The notes below the pieces were generated by a model, which had not been told where the DNA came from, searched no databases, and was given only the letters and a program-made list of their open reading frames with translations. Positions 19,394 through 29,580 of a stretch of 64,000 nt of DNA are shown here, piece after piece. The translations under genes and the position numbers were made by a program. This DNA comes from G047528255 sp047528255 (GTDB lineage: Bacteria > Bacteroidota > Bacteroidia > Flavobacteriales > Blattabacteriaceae). Position 1 is the stretch's first letter. Each line of letters begins with the position of its first letter. The stretch is from contig CP180024.1 in NCBI GenBank assembly GCA_047528255.1, forward strand, positions 1,426,001-1,490,000, read 5' to 3'.

Positions 19394-20611
19394 TTATAAA
19401 ACTTCTGCTACCACAAAATTACTCCCTCCTACAAAGATCAGATCACGCTCCAAGGCTTGTTTTCGAGCTGAAGAGAGAGCCTGATTCACTGTGGCGAAGT
19501 ATGCCGAGTGTTCATAAGATTCTTTTGTTATCTTTTCCAACATGTTGACGGAAAAGGCTCGAGACAGATTGGGCTGGCAAAAATAATAGTGAGCTTCAGT
19601 AGGGAAGTAAGATAAAAGTTTCAGTATTTCTTTCCCTTGAACAAACCCTAAAACCAAGTGTAAGTTTTCATATGATTCTTGTTTCAATTGTTTGATTGAC
19701 CAACGAATACCGTCCTCGTTATGTCCTGTGTCACATATTATTTTTGGAGATTCTTGAAGGCACTGCCAGCGTCCTTGAAGGTGTGTGTTGATTAATACGT
19801 TTCGAAAACCTTTTGTTAAGGCTTCTTCTGAAATGCAGATGTTTAAACTTCTTAGTACCTCTACTGTTTTCAAGACTGTGCTTTGATTTAATATTTGATA
19901 GCCTCCTGTTAGGGGCATTTTGTATGAAAATTCTTGTCTCTTTTCAGAAAAATGGATCGGAGCGTTTTTCTCTTGAGCTATATGTAAGAAGACTTGTCGC
20001 GTCCCTGATATGGATGATCCGATGACTGCCGGTGTACAAGGTTTGATGATTCCAGCTTTTTCATAAGCTATTCGGTTGAGCGTGTCACCTAGAAATTCCA
20101 TATGATCCCAACCAATATGGGTGATGACAGAGACGATCGGCTGGATTATGTTGGTAGCGTCGAGACGTCCGCCAATCCCTACTTCTACTACGGCGATATC
20201 CACATTTTTTTCTTTGAAATAGGAGAAAGCCATCGCCGCACTCATTTCGAAAAAGGAAAATTCACCTTGTTTCAGAAAATCTTTATGTCGCTCGACAAAT
20301 GTCACGACAAAATTTTCTTCTATAGGGTTTCCGTTGCAACGGATGCGTTCGGAAAAATCTTTCAGATGTGGCGAGGTAAACAATCCCACTCTATAATTCG
20401 CCTCTTGTAATATGGAAGCCAACATTTGCGCTGTGGAGCCCTTGCCGTTGGTGCCCCCGATGTGGATGCTTTGAAAAGCATTTTGAGCCTGATCTAAATG
20501 CGAACATAAGGCTTTGATTCGATCTAATCCGGGCTTGTAAGCTTCTTTTCCTTGTTGTTGGTACGTCGGAAGGCTATTGAAAAGCCATTGAAGGGTCTCG
20601 CTATAATTCAT
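19394..20611 (-). CDS. folC: Folylpolyglutamate synthase / dihydrofolate synthase
   Basis: Adds glutamate to dihydropteroate and to reduced folates. 405 residues, slightly short but complete. P-loop GGTNGKGS near residues 48-55, the FTSPHLKDFSERIR loop, and the VGIGGRLDATN and THIGWDHMEFLGDT Mur-ligase-like motifs are all present. folP at 51179 supplies the upstream step of the same pathway. It sits directly downstream (12-base gap) of the decayed tonB, and the ExbB-ExbD-TonB-FolC order is ancestral in related genomes, so it may have lost its original promoter region. Confidence 0.95.
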   Translation of the reverse strand: MNYSETLQWLFNSLPTYQQQGKEAYKPGLDRIKALCSHLDQAQNAFQSIHIGGTNGKGSTAQMLASILQEANYRVGLFTSPHLKDFSERIRCNGNPIEENFVVTFVERHKDFLKQGEFSFFEMSAAMAFSYFKEKNVDIAVVEVGIGGRLDATNIIQPIVSVITHIGWDHMEFLGDTLNRIAYEKAGIIKPCTPAVIGSSISGTRQVFLHIAQEKNAPIHFSEKRQEFSYKMPLTGGYQILNQSTVLKTVEVLRSLNICISEEALTKGFRNVLINTHLQGRWQCLQESPKIICDTGHNEDGIRWSIKQLKQESYENLHLVLGFVQGKEILKLLSYFPTEAHYYFCQPNLSRAFSVNMLEKITKESYEHSAYFATVNQALSSARKQALERDLIFVGGSNFVVAEVL

Positions 20612-20623
20612 AAAAAATCTTAA

Positions 20624-21414
20624 TCAAGCCATTGAAGGGAATTTTACCGAAATTTTGTCGATCATTTGATTCGGAAAGAGTAAATGATTTTGCCTATGTT
20701 GTCGTTCGGGCTCTTTGGCTACAGCTTCCCAAATGGTTTTTAAAGTGGCCTATTGGCCATATTTTTAGACAGTTTACCGCGTTGGTCGTCCTTTTATTCC
20801 GGGTGTCGCTTCAAGAACTTTATCTGTTCTGTTTAAGATTACCCTGACGACTACAACGCCTTTTTGATTGCAAAGGTAATCAGGCCAAGTTTTTTGTAGT
20901 GTTTTTTTTCCGTTAAGTTGGTAGTTGTTCTTCAAAGAATCCTCTTTGTTTCCTGTGTTGGCGGTCGAGTGTTTGTTGTAGTCTGATTGGCTTGTACCAC
21001 TTTTTTGTCCCGTCTTTTTGTTTTTCCTTTTAGAATGCCTTCCAGAGTTTTTTTGGCGCGATGATCCGGTTTTTCAGCAGTTCGTTCTTTTCACGCTTTG
21101 GTTTTGTTTTTTCGAATCGGTAATCTTTTGAGGGGATGCCTTTTTTAAACACGATGGCTTCGCGAGGATTTTGCGTAATTATCTCTTTTTTTTCGAAGGT
21201 TGTTGCTTGTGGAGTGTGAGAGGTCAAGTTTTTTTCCGATGTTGCGGAGTTTGTTTCCGGGGGAGGACGATGCAGTGGTTTTGGAAGGAGATATGACTTC
21301 TTCTTGGGTTTCCTCGCTGAAATCAATGATAATCGGTTTTTTAGTCAACGGAGCGACTATGGAAAATCGCGCGTAAAACAAAAGACACCAAAGCAGCGTA
21401 TCTAGAATGAACAT
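20624..21414 (-). pseudogene. tonB: TonB energy transducer, decayed
   Basis: Starts with MFILDTLLWCLLFYARF, a TonB-like N-terminal anchor, followed by a Lys/Pro/Ser-rich linker that changes frame near 21150-21320. The C-terminal TonB domain is recognisable at 20740-20850 as GVVVVRVILNRTDKVLEATPG, then stops and shifts frame. The final codons run to a stop at 20624. At least three lesions; nonfunctional. Lies between exbD and folC. Confidence 0.8.
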
Positions 21415-21460
21415 AATAGCGGTGCTTTTGATTCGGGCTTGTTATTATATGGAGTTTTAT

Positions 21461-21864
21461 TCATCGAATGGCTTGTGTCCCCAGGACGACTTTGTATTGG
21501 TTCCTGTTAACGATGTCGAGTATTTCTACCACTTGTTTTATTGCGACGTTTTGTTCGGACGTATGATCAGTTGAGCTTCTGTAACGTTTTGGAATTTTTC
21601 TTTCAAAATCCGATTAATTTTTCTTCGAATTGCGACATCTTGATCGATGTAGTATTGTCCGTTTTTTTGATGCTTACCGGATAGTGAGGATGAATTTTTT
21701 TTCATTTGGGAGCTGCTATCGAAGCGGGGTAAGATCAAATCAATAGATCGACTCATCACCATAGAGGAGATGAGCATGAAAAAAATGAGCAGCAAGAAGA
21801 CAATATCTGTCATCGAAGACATGCTGAACTCGGTATTGATACGATTTTTACCTCGCAGATTCAT
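21461..21864 (-). pseudogene. exbD: ExbD/TolR proton-channel subunit, frameshifted
   Basis: The N-terminus INTEFSMSSMTDIVFLLLIFFML contains the channel helix with the conserved Asp. The frame breaks after RPNKTSQ, and the remaining C-terminus (NVAIKQVVEILDIVNRNQYKVVLGTQA) continues in another frame to a stop at 21461. One frameshift, so a fairly young loss compared with exbB. Confidence 0.85.
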
Positions 21865-22320
21865 TAAAAAAGGCTTTGTTGATCATGTCCAAGAAGTATG
21901 TTGCTATGGCTTCCATGCGATGGGAGGCTTTATCGATTTTGATCACCAAAAGGTTGTAAAAATGTAGGAGCAATTTCCTGCTATGAGTCCTATTTCTTTG
22001 GTGTTCGTCGTTGTGTAGATTCCTGTAGCCAAGGTCTTCGGATTGACTTGTATACTAGTTTGAGCTATTTGTTAAAAAACCATGATCATTCCAATGACCG
22101 TTTCTAAAAGCCTAGCATTGGAGTTGTTCTGGCTATCATCACGGGGGTGCGTATACCTTTTTCCAATCGGTAGATTTCGAGCTTTTCGGTGTTTTCAATT
22201 GCTTGCGAGATGTCACTCAACGGACTGCTGATTCGTTCCAGGCTTTTTTCGATCATCTTGGCTTCGGGGTAGGTTTTTTTGGCAGTATTCTATAGGGACT
22301 CTATCTTTTTTTCATGAATC
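21865..22320 (-). pseudogene. exbB: ExbB/TolQ, C-terminal part, split by IS copy 11
   Basis: Minus-strand reading gives TTPMLGF then ETVIGMI, QVNPKTLATGIYTTTNTKEIGLIAG and finally HRMEAIATYFLDMINK, matching the conserved ExbB core and C-terminus in several frames. Its N-terminal part lies beyond IS copy 11 at 23591-23790. Confidence 0.75.
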
Positions 22321-23590
22321 GAGAATGTTGTATGGAAGAAGAAGGTTAAAATGTTTGTAAATCAATATATTATTTCGTGTATTTGGAGTATAAAATAAAA
22401 AAATTTGGCTCTATTCTCAGAAGCACCGCACAAATAAGCTTTAGTGAACTATATATGGAACGTTCTACCAGAAGGAGTGAGTTTTTCAAAAGGTTAAACA
22501 CTTTGATCCACTGGGAATGGAGGGAAAAAGAAATAAGAAAAATATATCAAAAAGGTCATGGAATAGAAGGCTAACCTGCTTACAGTGGAATATCGTTATT
22601 TAAGATGATGCTTTTGAGTCACTGGTATGATATCAGTGATATAGGAACGGAAGAATTTGTGAACGACTCCTTGATCTGCATGCGCTTTTGTGGTTTTCGA
22701 TTGGAAGATTAGATCCCAGATCATACGAGTCTATGCAGATTTTCGCAATGAAATAGTAGCCAAAAAGGCATATGAGCCCTTACTAAAAAAGATCAATAAG
22801 GAATTAGAAAAGAATCAGGCTATAGTTAAAACAGGAGTGATAGTAGATGCCAGTATTACAGTGAGTCCTTTTGCTTCAAAGGGGGTCTACCTCTGTAATG
22901 GAGGATAGGAAGGAAGAGGGGAAAAAGCAAATCAGTCAAAGAAAAGAAAGGGTAAAAAAAGAGAATCAATCAGGGTAGATACTCAAGGAAAATAGCTCAA
23001 GAAATCAGGTAAAATCTACTACGGATACAAGAAATACATAGGGGGGAATAAAAGTGGAATAATACTTGCCGACACATAGCGTAGTCGCCAATGAGCATGA
23101 TAGTAGAGGGCTAAAACCATTAATAAGCAAACTAGGATATAAACCCAGAGAAGTATATGCAGGTAAAGGTATCAAGTACCAACCAACGTGTCTTACTTTC
23201 ATAGTCGAGGCATCAAAGATCGTATACATAAGAAAATATATAGGAACCATCCTTTAAGTAGGATACCTATATTATTCAATAAATTAGTGAGTAAAACGAG
23301 ATGGGTATTAGGAAATACTTATTGGCAGTAATAAAGCGTCGGTTTGGATCAGGCAAGGCTCGTTACAAAGGATTAGCTCGTGTGCTGGCCAGTATCTTAT
23401 GGAGGTTATGGTGCATAATTTGTATCGTGTCCCTGGCATTATTATGCGCTGTCCATAAAAAAAGATATAATTAATTAATTTATAATCAATAGTATTTCGA
23501 ATACAATGTAAAATACTAAATCTACATTTTCTCTAACGAGCCCATCTAGTAGGCTGAATAAACGTAATTCACTATTAACAAAATGGTCTC
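22321..23590 (+). mobile_element. IS5-like element copy 11, inserted in exbB
   Basis: Full-length 1,270-base copy inserted inside exbB. Flanks GAATC (22316-22320) and AAATC (23591-23595) agree in 4 of 5 bases, a near-intact 5-base target duplication. The transposase has frameshifts; its G tract at 23041 is 6 long, which would itself shift the frame. Confidence 0.95.
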
Positions 23591-23790
23591 AAATCATGTC
23601 TCGGATATGATCCGTAAAATATCGATATGCATGGATTGAGGCTCGGATGACGAAAAGTTTTTCAAAAAAAACATACAAATCAATAACGAGTAGTGCGAAG
23701 ATGAGTGAGATGATCAGATTGCTTATCAGGCCTCCTTCGCTGATCAAACTCCAAAGGGAAAAAGTTCGGTTTTGGATTGTAGCGTTTTCT
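23591..23790 (-). pseudogene. exbB: ExbB/TolQ, N-terminal part
   Basis: Minus-strand translation gives SLWSLISEGGLISNLIISLIFALLVIDLYVFFEKLF then VIRASIHAYRYFTDHIRDMI, the first membrane segment and following helix of ExbB. Cut by IS copy 11. The start is not clear. Between this and the murA stop (23791-23912) I see nothing recognisable. Confidence 0.75.
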
Positions 23791-23912
23791 CCGATAGAGT
23801 TTTTTTTTAGTGTATGTTAGAGTTTGAACTTGTAAAAACATAGGATTCAAATTTGGTTGCTCGAAACAAAAATATTATCTTGTTTGATTCCGGCTTTTGT
23901 ATGGTGTGAATT

Positions 23913-25229
23913 TTATGGTAGGCGGACAATATCCGCTCCTAATTCGTGCAGACGTTGATCGATATCTTCATAACCTCTGTCGATCTGTTCGATGTTGTGG
24001 ATGAGGCTAGTGCCTTCTGCCGATAAGGCGGCAATGAGAAGCGAGATACCTGCTCGAATGTCGGGCGAGGTCATCGTGGCTCTCCGCAAAGGGAATTCGT
24101 GATTCAGTCCGATGACGGTCGCTCGGTGTGGATCGCATAGGATGATTTGCGCTCCCATGTCGATGAGTTTATCTACGAAAAACAAACGGCTTTCAAACAT
24201 TTTCTGATGGATCAAGACGTTTCCTTTGGCTTGGATGGCTACGACCAAAAGTACACTCAATAGGTCGGGAGTAAGGCCGGGCCAGGGAGAATCCGAAAGA
24301 GTCAGGATAGAGCCGTCGATGAATTTTTGAATACGATAGTTTTCTTGTGAGGGGATGTAGATGTCATCTCCTATTTTTTCCAAGGTGATTCCGAGCTTTC
24401 TGAAGGTTTCCGGTATAATTCCCAGGTTGGGCCATCTGACTGATTTTATTGTAAGTTCGGAACGGGTGATAGCGGCCAAGCCTATCCAGCTTCCAATCTC
24501 GATCATATCAGGTAAGACGGTATGTTCACAGCCTCTCAGCTCCTTCACGCTAGTGATGGTAAGGAGGTTGGATCCTATGCCTTCGATTCGGGCGCCCATA
24601 CGGTTGAGCATCTTGCATAGTTGTTGGATGTAGGGTTCGCATGCGGCGTTGTAGATAACGGTTTTGCCTTGGGCAAGTACAGCTGCCATAAGGATATTGG
24701 CCGTTCCGGTGATTGAAGCTTCTTCTAAGAGAATATATTGTCCGGTCAAGCCTTTCGGGGCTTCTAGACTGTAAAAACAATGTTCTTTGTCATAATGGAA
24801 GTCGGCACCCAAAGTTGTGAACCCTTGAAAGTGGGTGTCCAGACGTCTTCTTCCGATTTTGTCGCCTCCAGGACTGGGTATGTAAGCTTTTCCAAAACGG
24901 GCGAGCAGTGGGCCAATCATCATGATAGTGCCTCGTATAGCGGAGCCGTCTTGATAGAATTTTTGTGTTCCGAGATATTCCAGATCAATTTTGTCTGCTT
25001 GAAAGGTATAGTCTCCTTTGTCGTTTTTGTGTTGCCTTACTCTGAGATCGGAAAGAATGCTCATCATACGTTTGATGTCTTCGATTTCCGGGATGTTTTT
25101 TATCCGTATTTTTTCCGGGGTCAGGAGTGTTGCGGATAGGACTTGCAGAGCTTCGTTTTTTGCTCCTTTCGGGATGACTTCGCCTTTTAATCGGTTGCCT
25201 CCTTTTATCTTAAATGTTGCCATTTCCAT
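23913..25229 (-). CDS. murA: UDP-N-acetylglucosamine 1-carboxyvinyltransferase
   Basis: First committed step of peptidoglycan synthesis: transfers enolpyruvate from PEP to UDP-GlcNAc in the cytoplasm. 438 residues, full length. The active-site loop reads PGGDKIGRRRLDTH with Asp123 where E. coli has Cys115. This Cys-to-Asp form is known to resist fosfomycin and occurs in other phyla and, as I recall, in Bacteroidota. MATFKIKGG (third codon) resembles the family start, so 25223 is an equally good start. It overlaps the DUF4290 gene end by 14-20 bases. rimM, often next in relatives, is absent. Confidence 0.97.
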   Translation of the reverse strand: MEMATFKIKGGNRLKGEVIPKGAKNEALQVLSATLLTPEKIRIKNIPEIEDIKRMMSILSDLRVRQHKNDKGDYTFQADKIDLEYLGTQKFYQDGSAIRGTIMMIGPLLARFGKAYIPSPGGDKIGRRRLDTHFQGFTTLGADFHYDKEHCFYSLEAPKGLTGQYILLEEASITGTANILMAAVLAQGKTVIYNAACEPYIQQLCKMLNRMGARIEGIGSNLLTITSVKELRGCEHTVLPDMIEIGSWIGLAAITRSELTIKSVRWPNLGIIPETFRKLGITLEKIGDDIYIPSQENYRIQKFIDGSILTLSDSPWPGLTPDLLSVLLVVAIQAKGNVLIHQKMFESRLFFVDKLIDMGAQIILCDPHRATVIGLNHEFPLRRATMTSPDIRAGISLLIAALSAEGTSLIHNIEQIDRGYEDIDQRLHELGADIVRLP

Positions 25230-25845
25230 TGTTAAATCGTTTCTTTTTATTATTATTGGAATAAAAAGATTGATTTTTTTTCTTGTTGGAATTTAAAATA
25301 TTTTCAGCGTTGATTAACGAGTCGCCGTGGGCGTGTAAATATAGTTTGTCTCCGGAAAGTTTTTTCAAGTCTTCAATGATTACGCTATCTTCTACTGTCT
25401 CTTTGTTCCACTTGAGGTAGCTCTTTTTCATCGTATTGGCGATGGCGTAGATCAGGCCTTCTTTTTTGTCTTCTTCCGAGCAATCTATCGCTACCTTTAT
25501 CATGTCTTTGACAATCTTTCCGTAATAGCGAAATTCCCTCAAGCGTTCGGGGTATTTCATCCTTTTGGGAGGAATTTGAAATTGTTCCGGTTCCGGTTTT
25601 TGAAAAGGAGAGTCTACATCTAATAGGAAGTCTGACATGATGAAGAGTTGATCCCAAAGTTTGTGTTGAAAGTCTGGAACATCTCTCAAATGTGGATTCA
25701 AATCACCCATTACCCTAATGATGCTCCAGGAGGATTGGTTGCGCTCGTCTCTGTCTGCTATCGTCATGGCGTGCTTGATCATTTTGTGAATATTGCGTCC
25801 GTATTCGGGTATGATCATATTTGAACGTCCTGTGTTGTATTCCAT
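25210..25845 (-). CDS. DUF4290 family protein
   Basis: 211-residue cytoplasmic protein of unknown function, restricted to Bacteroidota and nearly always next to murA. The N-terminal block MEYNTGRSNMIIPEYGRNIHKMI and the PHLRDVPDFQHKLWDQLFIMSDF block match the family pattern. The C-terminal 30 residues are a Lys/Asn-rich tail. It overlaps murA, implying coupled translation. Function cannot be inferred beyond this association. Confidence 0.85.
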   Translation of the reverse strand: MEYNTGRSNMIIPEYGRNIHKMIKHAMTIADRDERNQSSWSIIRVMGDLNPHLRDVPDFQHKLWDQLFIMSDFLLDVDSPFQKPEPEQFQIPPKRMKYPERLREFRYYGKIVKDMIKVAIDCSEEDKKEGLIYAIANTMKKSYLKWNKETVEDSVIIEDLKKLSGDKLYLHAHGDSLINAENILNSNKKKNQSFYSNNNKKKRFNNGNGNI

Positions 25846-25873
25846 TTGTGGATTTAAAGGGTGAAAACTTTTC

Positions 25874-25881
25874 CAAAAATA
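25874..25881 (-). promoter_or_regulatory. Possible -7 box for DUF4290-murA
   Basis: On the minus strand TATTTTTG fits TAnnTTTG, 28 bases before the DUF4290 ATG. The place where a -33 element should lie (from 25901) is already the left end of IS copy 12, so the promoter is hybrid or weakened. Confidence 0.35.
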
Positions 25882-25900
25882 GTATTTTATTCAAAGCTGC

Positions 25901-26181
25901 GAGAATGTTACATGAGATAATTTGATTTAAAAACCTGTAAATAAATATATTGTTTCGTTTTTCTGGAGTAGAAAATAAAAATAGATTCGGATCTATTCTC
26001 AGAATCACCACGTAAATAAGATTTAGTGAATTATACATGGAACGTTCTACCAGAAGGAATGAGTTTTTCAAAAGGTTAAACAGATTGATCCACTCGAAAG
26101 GTATCGAGAAAGAAATAAGAAAAATATATCAAAAAGGTTAGTGAATAAAAGACTAACCTTCCTACAGTGAAATATCGTTAT
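25901..26181 (+). mobile_element. IS5-like element copy 12 (first 281 bases)
   Basis: Left end and N-terminal transposase region, cut after ATATCGTTAT where minus-strand copy 13 begins. Confidence 0.9.
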
Positions 26182-27449
26182 GAGACCATTGTTTTAATGG
26201 TGGATTACATTTATTCAGCCATCTTAGATGGGCTCGTTAGAGAAAAATATAAATTTAGCCTTTCACATTGTATTCGAAAACTGTTGATATAAATTAATTA
26301 ATTATATTTGTTTTTATGGACAGTGCAATAAAAATACCAGAGGAATGATACAAATTATGGCCATAGTCTCCATAAGATATTGGGCATGCACACGAGATAA
26401 TCCTTTGTAACGAGCCTCTTCTGATCCACTCCAACGCTTTATACTACCAAAAAGTACGTTCTACTACTCATTTGGTTTTACTTACTAATTATTTTGAATA
26501 ATATAGCTAACCTACTTAAGGTAGGTCCTATAGACTTTTTTCTGTATACAGTTTTAAAGCCTTGACTATGAAAGTAAACCACGTTAGCTGGCACTTGGTA
26601 ACTTTTGTCTGTATATACTTCTCTGGTTTTATATCCTAGTTTTCTTATTAATGGCTTTACCTCTTTACTATCATGCTCATTAGCTGGAACGCTATGGACT
26701 GCTAGTATCATTCCATTTTTATCTTTCCTATCTGCTTTTTGTATCTGTAGTAGAGTTTACCTGATTTCTTGAGCCATTTACCTTGAGTATCCACTCCTGA
26801 TTGACTCTCTTTTTTTACCCTTGCTTTTCTTTGACTCATTTATTTTTGCCCCTCTTCCTTTCGATCCTCCACTATGTAGGTAGGATCTCTCCTTGGGAGA
26901 AAAGGGTCTCACTGTAATACCATATGTACTATAACTCCTATTTTAATTATCTCCTGATGCTTTTCTAATTCCTTATTGATATTTTTCAGTAAGCCTCATA
27001 TGCCTTTTTGGCTACTATTTCATTGCGAAATTTGCATAGAGTCGTATGATCTGGGATCTGATTTTCTAATCGAAAACAATAAAATCTCATGCAGCTCAAG
27101 GATTCTTTCACCAATTTTTCCGTTTCTACATCACTGAGATCAACCAGTGACTCAAAATAATCATCTTAAATAACGCTATTTTACTGTAAGAAGGTTGGCC
27201 TTTTATTCCCTGGTCTTTTTGAGATATTTTTCTTATTTCTTTTTCCATCTTTTCCCAGTGGATCAAGGTTTTTAACCTTTTGAAAAAATCACTCCTTCTA
27301 GTAGAACGTTCCATATATAGTTCACTGAAGATTATTTGTTCGGTTCTTCTGAGCATAGAGTCGAATTTTTTTATTTTCTACTCCAGAATATACGAAACAA
27401 TATATTGATTTACAAAGATTTTAACATTTTTATCTCATGCAACGTTCTC
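26182..27449 (-). mobile_element. IS5-like element copy 13 (both ends present)
   Basis: Full-length minus-strand copy. Transposase fragments: an N-terminal part with MLRRTEQIIFSELYMERSTRRSDFF and a C-terminal part with VYTDKSYQVPANV (second Asp). Frames do not join. Flanks GTTAT and GCCTC differ. Confidence 0.93.
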
Positions 27450-28622
27450 GCCTCGCATAAATAAGCTTTAGTGAACTATATATAGAACTGTTTACCAGAA
27501 GGAGTGATTTTTTTAAAAACTTAAACACCAGTGATTCACTGGTAAGGTATGGATAAAGAAATAAGAAAAATATATCAAAAAGGTCAGGGAATAAAAGGCC
27601 AACTTGCTTACAGTGGAATAGCGTTATTTAAGATGATGCTTTTGAGTCACTGGTATGATTTCAGTGATATAGGAACGGAAAAATTGGTGAAAGAATCCTT
27701 GAGCTGTATGAGATTTTGTTGTTTTCGATTGGAAGATCAGATCCCAGATCATACGACTCTATGCAGATTTTGCAATGAAATAGTAGCCAAAAAGGTATAT
27801 GAGGCTTACTGAAAAATATCAATAAGGAATTAGAAAAGCCTCAAGTTATAGTTAAAACAGGAGTGATGGTATATTTCGGTATTATAGTCAGGTCCTTTTC
27901 TCCCAAGAGATATCTTACTTACGTAGTGGAGGATCGGAAGAAAGAGTCGTAAAAGCAAATCAGTCAAAGAAAAGTAAGGGTAAAAAAGAGACTTAATCAG
28001 GAGTGGATATTCAAGGGAATATGGCTCAAAAAAATCAGGTAAACTCTAGTACGGATACAAAAAGCACATAGGAAAGATAAAAACGGAATGATACTAGTAC
28101 TACATAGTGTAACCGCCAATGAACAAGATAATAGAGGGCTAAAGCCATTAATAAGCAAACTAGGATATAAACCCAGAGAAGTATATACACACAAAGGTTA
28201 CTAAGTGGCAACCAACATGTCTTACTTTCATAGTCGAGGCATCAAAAACCGTATTCAGAAGAATCCATATAGGAATAGCTCTTTAAGTAGTATATCTATT
28301 ATTATTCAACAAATTAGTGAGTAAAACCCGATGGGTAGTAGAACGTACTTTTGGAAGTACAAAGAGTTAGTTTAGATCAGGAAAGTTTCGTTACAAAGGA
28401 TTAGCTCGTGTGCATGCCCAGCATCTTATGGAGGCTATGGAGCATAATTTGTATCGTTTCCCTAGCATTATTATGCGCTGTCCATAAAAAAATATATATA
28501 ATTAATTAATTTATAATCAACTATTTTCGATATATAATGTAAAACGCCAAATCTACATCGTTCTCTAAAGAAGCCATCGAGGGGGCTGAATAACTGTAAT
28601 CCACCATTAACACAATGGTATC
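27450..28622 (+). mobile_element. IS5-like element copy 14 (lacks first ~105 bases)
   Basis: Begins at the CCTCGCATAAATAAGC codons of the transposase and runs to the right end. The N-terminal transposase stretch (27549-27812) is the longest open piece, and the rest is decayed. Confidence 0.9.
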
Positions 28623-28727
28623 AGTTCTTCTAAGCATAGAGCAGAATTTTTTTATTTTCCACTCCAAATACACAAAACAATATATTGATTTACAATTTTT
28701 TAAGTTCCTTTTCCATGTAACGTTCTC
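28623..28727 (-). mobile_element. IS5-like element copy 15 (left-end fragment)
   Basis: 105 bases of minus-strand left end, from AGTTCTTCTAAGC to GTAACGTTCTC. Confidence 0.85.
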
Positions 28728-29519
28728 GGAGTTAGAAAAGCATTAGGAGATAGTTAAAACAGGAGTAATAGTAGAGGCTAGTATTACAGTGAGTTCCCTT
28801 GCTCCCAAGGGGGCTTCACTACCTACGTAGTGGAGTATTGGAAGGAAGGAGGGCAAAAGAAAATCAGTCAAAGAAAAAAGTAAGGGTAAAAAAAACACTC
28901 AATCAGGAATAGACACTCAAGAAAATAGCTCAAGAAATTAGGTCCCCCTACTACGGATACAAAAAGTAGTACATAGGGGTAAAAATGAAATAAGACTAGC
29001 AGTACATAGCGTAGCCCCAATGAGCATGATAGTAGAGGGGGTAAAGCCATTAATAAGCAAACTAGGGATATAATAACCCAGAGAAGTATATGTGTAGATA
29101 AAGGTTCCACGTTCTAGTCAACGTGTTTTGCTTTCATAGTCAAGGAATCAAGACCGTATACAGAAGAAAGCCTATAGGAACCGTCCCTTAAGTAGGGTAG
29201 CTATGTTATCTAACAAATTAGTGAGTAAAGCTCGATGAGTAGTATATCCTACCTTTTGGTAGGATAAAGCCTTGGTTTGTATTAGGAAAGGATCGTTACA
29301 AAGGATTAGCTCGTGTGCATTCCCAGTCTCTTATGGAGACTATGGATCATAATTTTTATCCTTCCCTTGGCATTATTATGATTTGTTCATAAAAATAGAT
29401 ATAATTAATTTATAATCAATATTATTTTAAATACAATACGAAATATTAAATTCACATTATCTCTAACAAAGCCCATCTAGGAGCTGAATAAACGTAATCC
29501 ACCATAACAAAATGGTCTC
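28728..29519 (+). mobile_element. IS5-like element copy 16 (3' two-thirds)
   Basis: Begins at GGAGTTAG, the same internal position as copy 2, and runs to the right end beside the infB copy 2 region. The transposase is heavily decayed. Confidence 0.9.
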
Positions 29520-29580
29520 ACGAAGAGGTTTTTTCGAACCTTTTGGGTTGAAAAGGTATTTTGGAAGAGAGGAAAATTGT

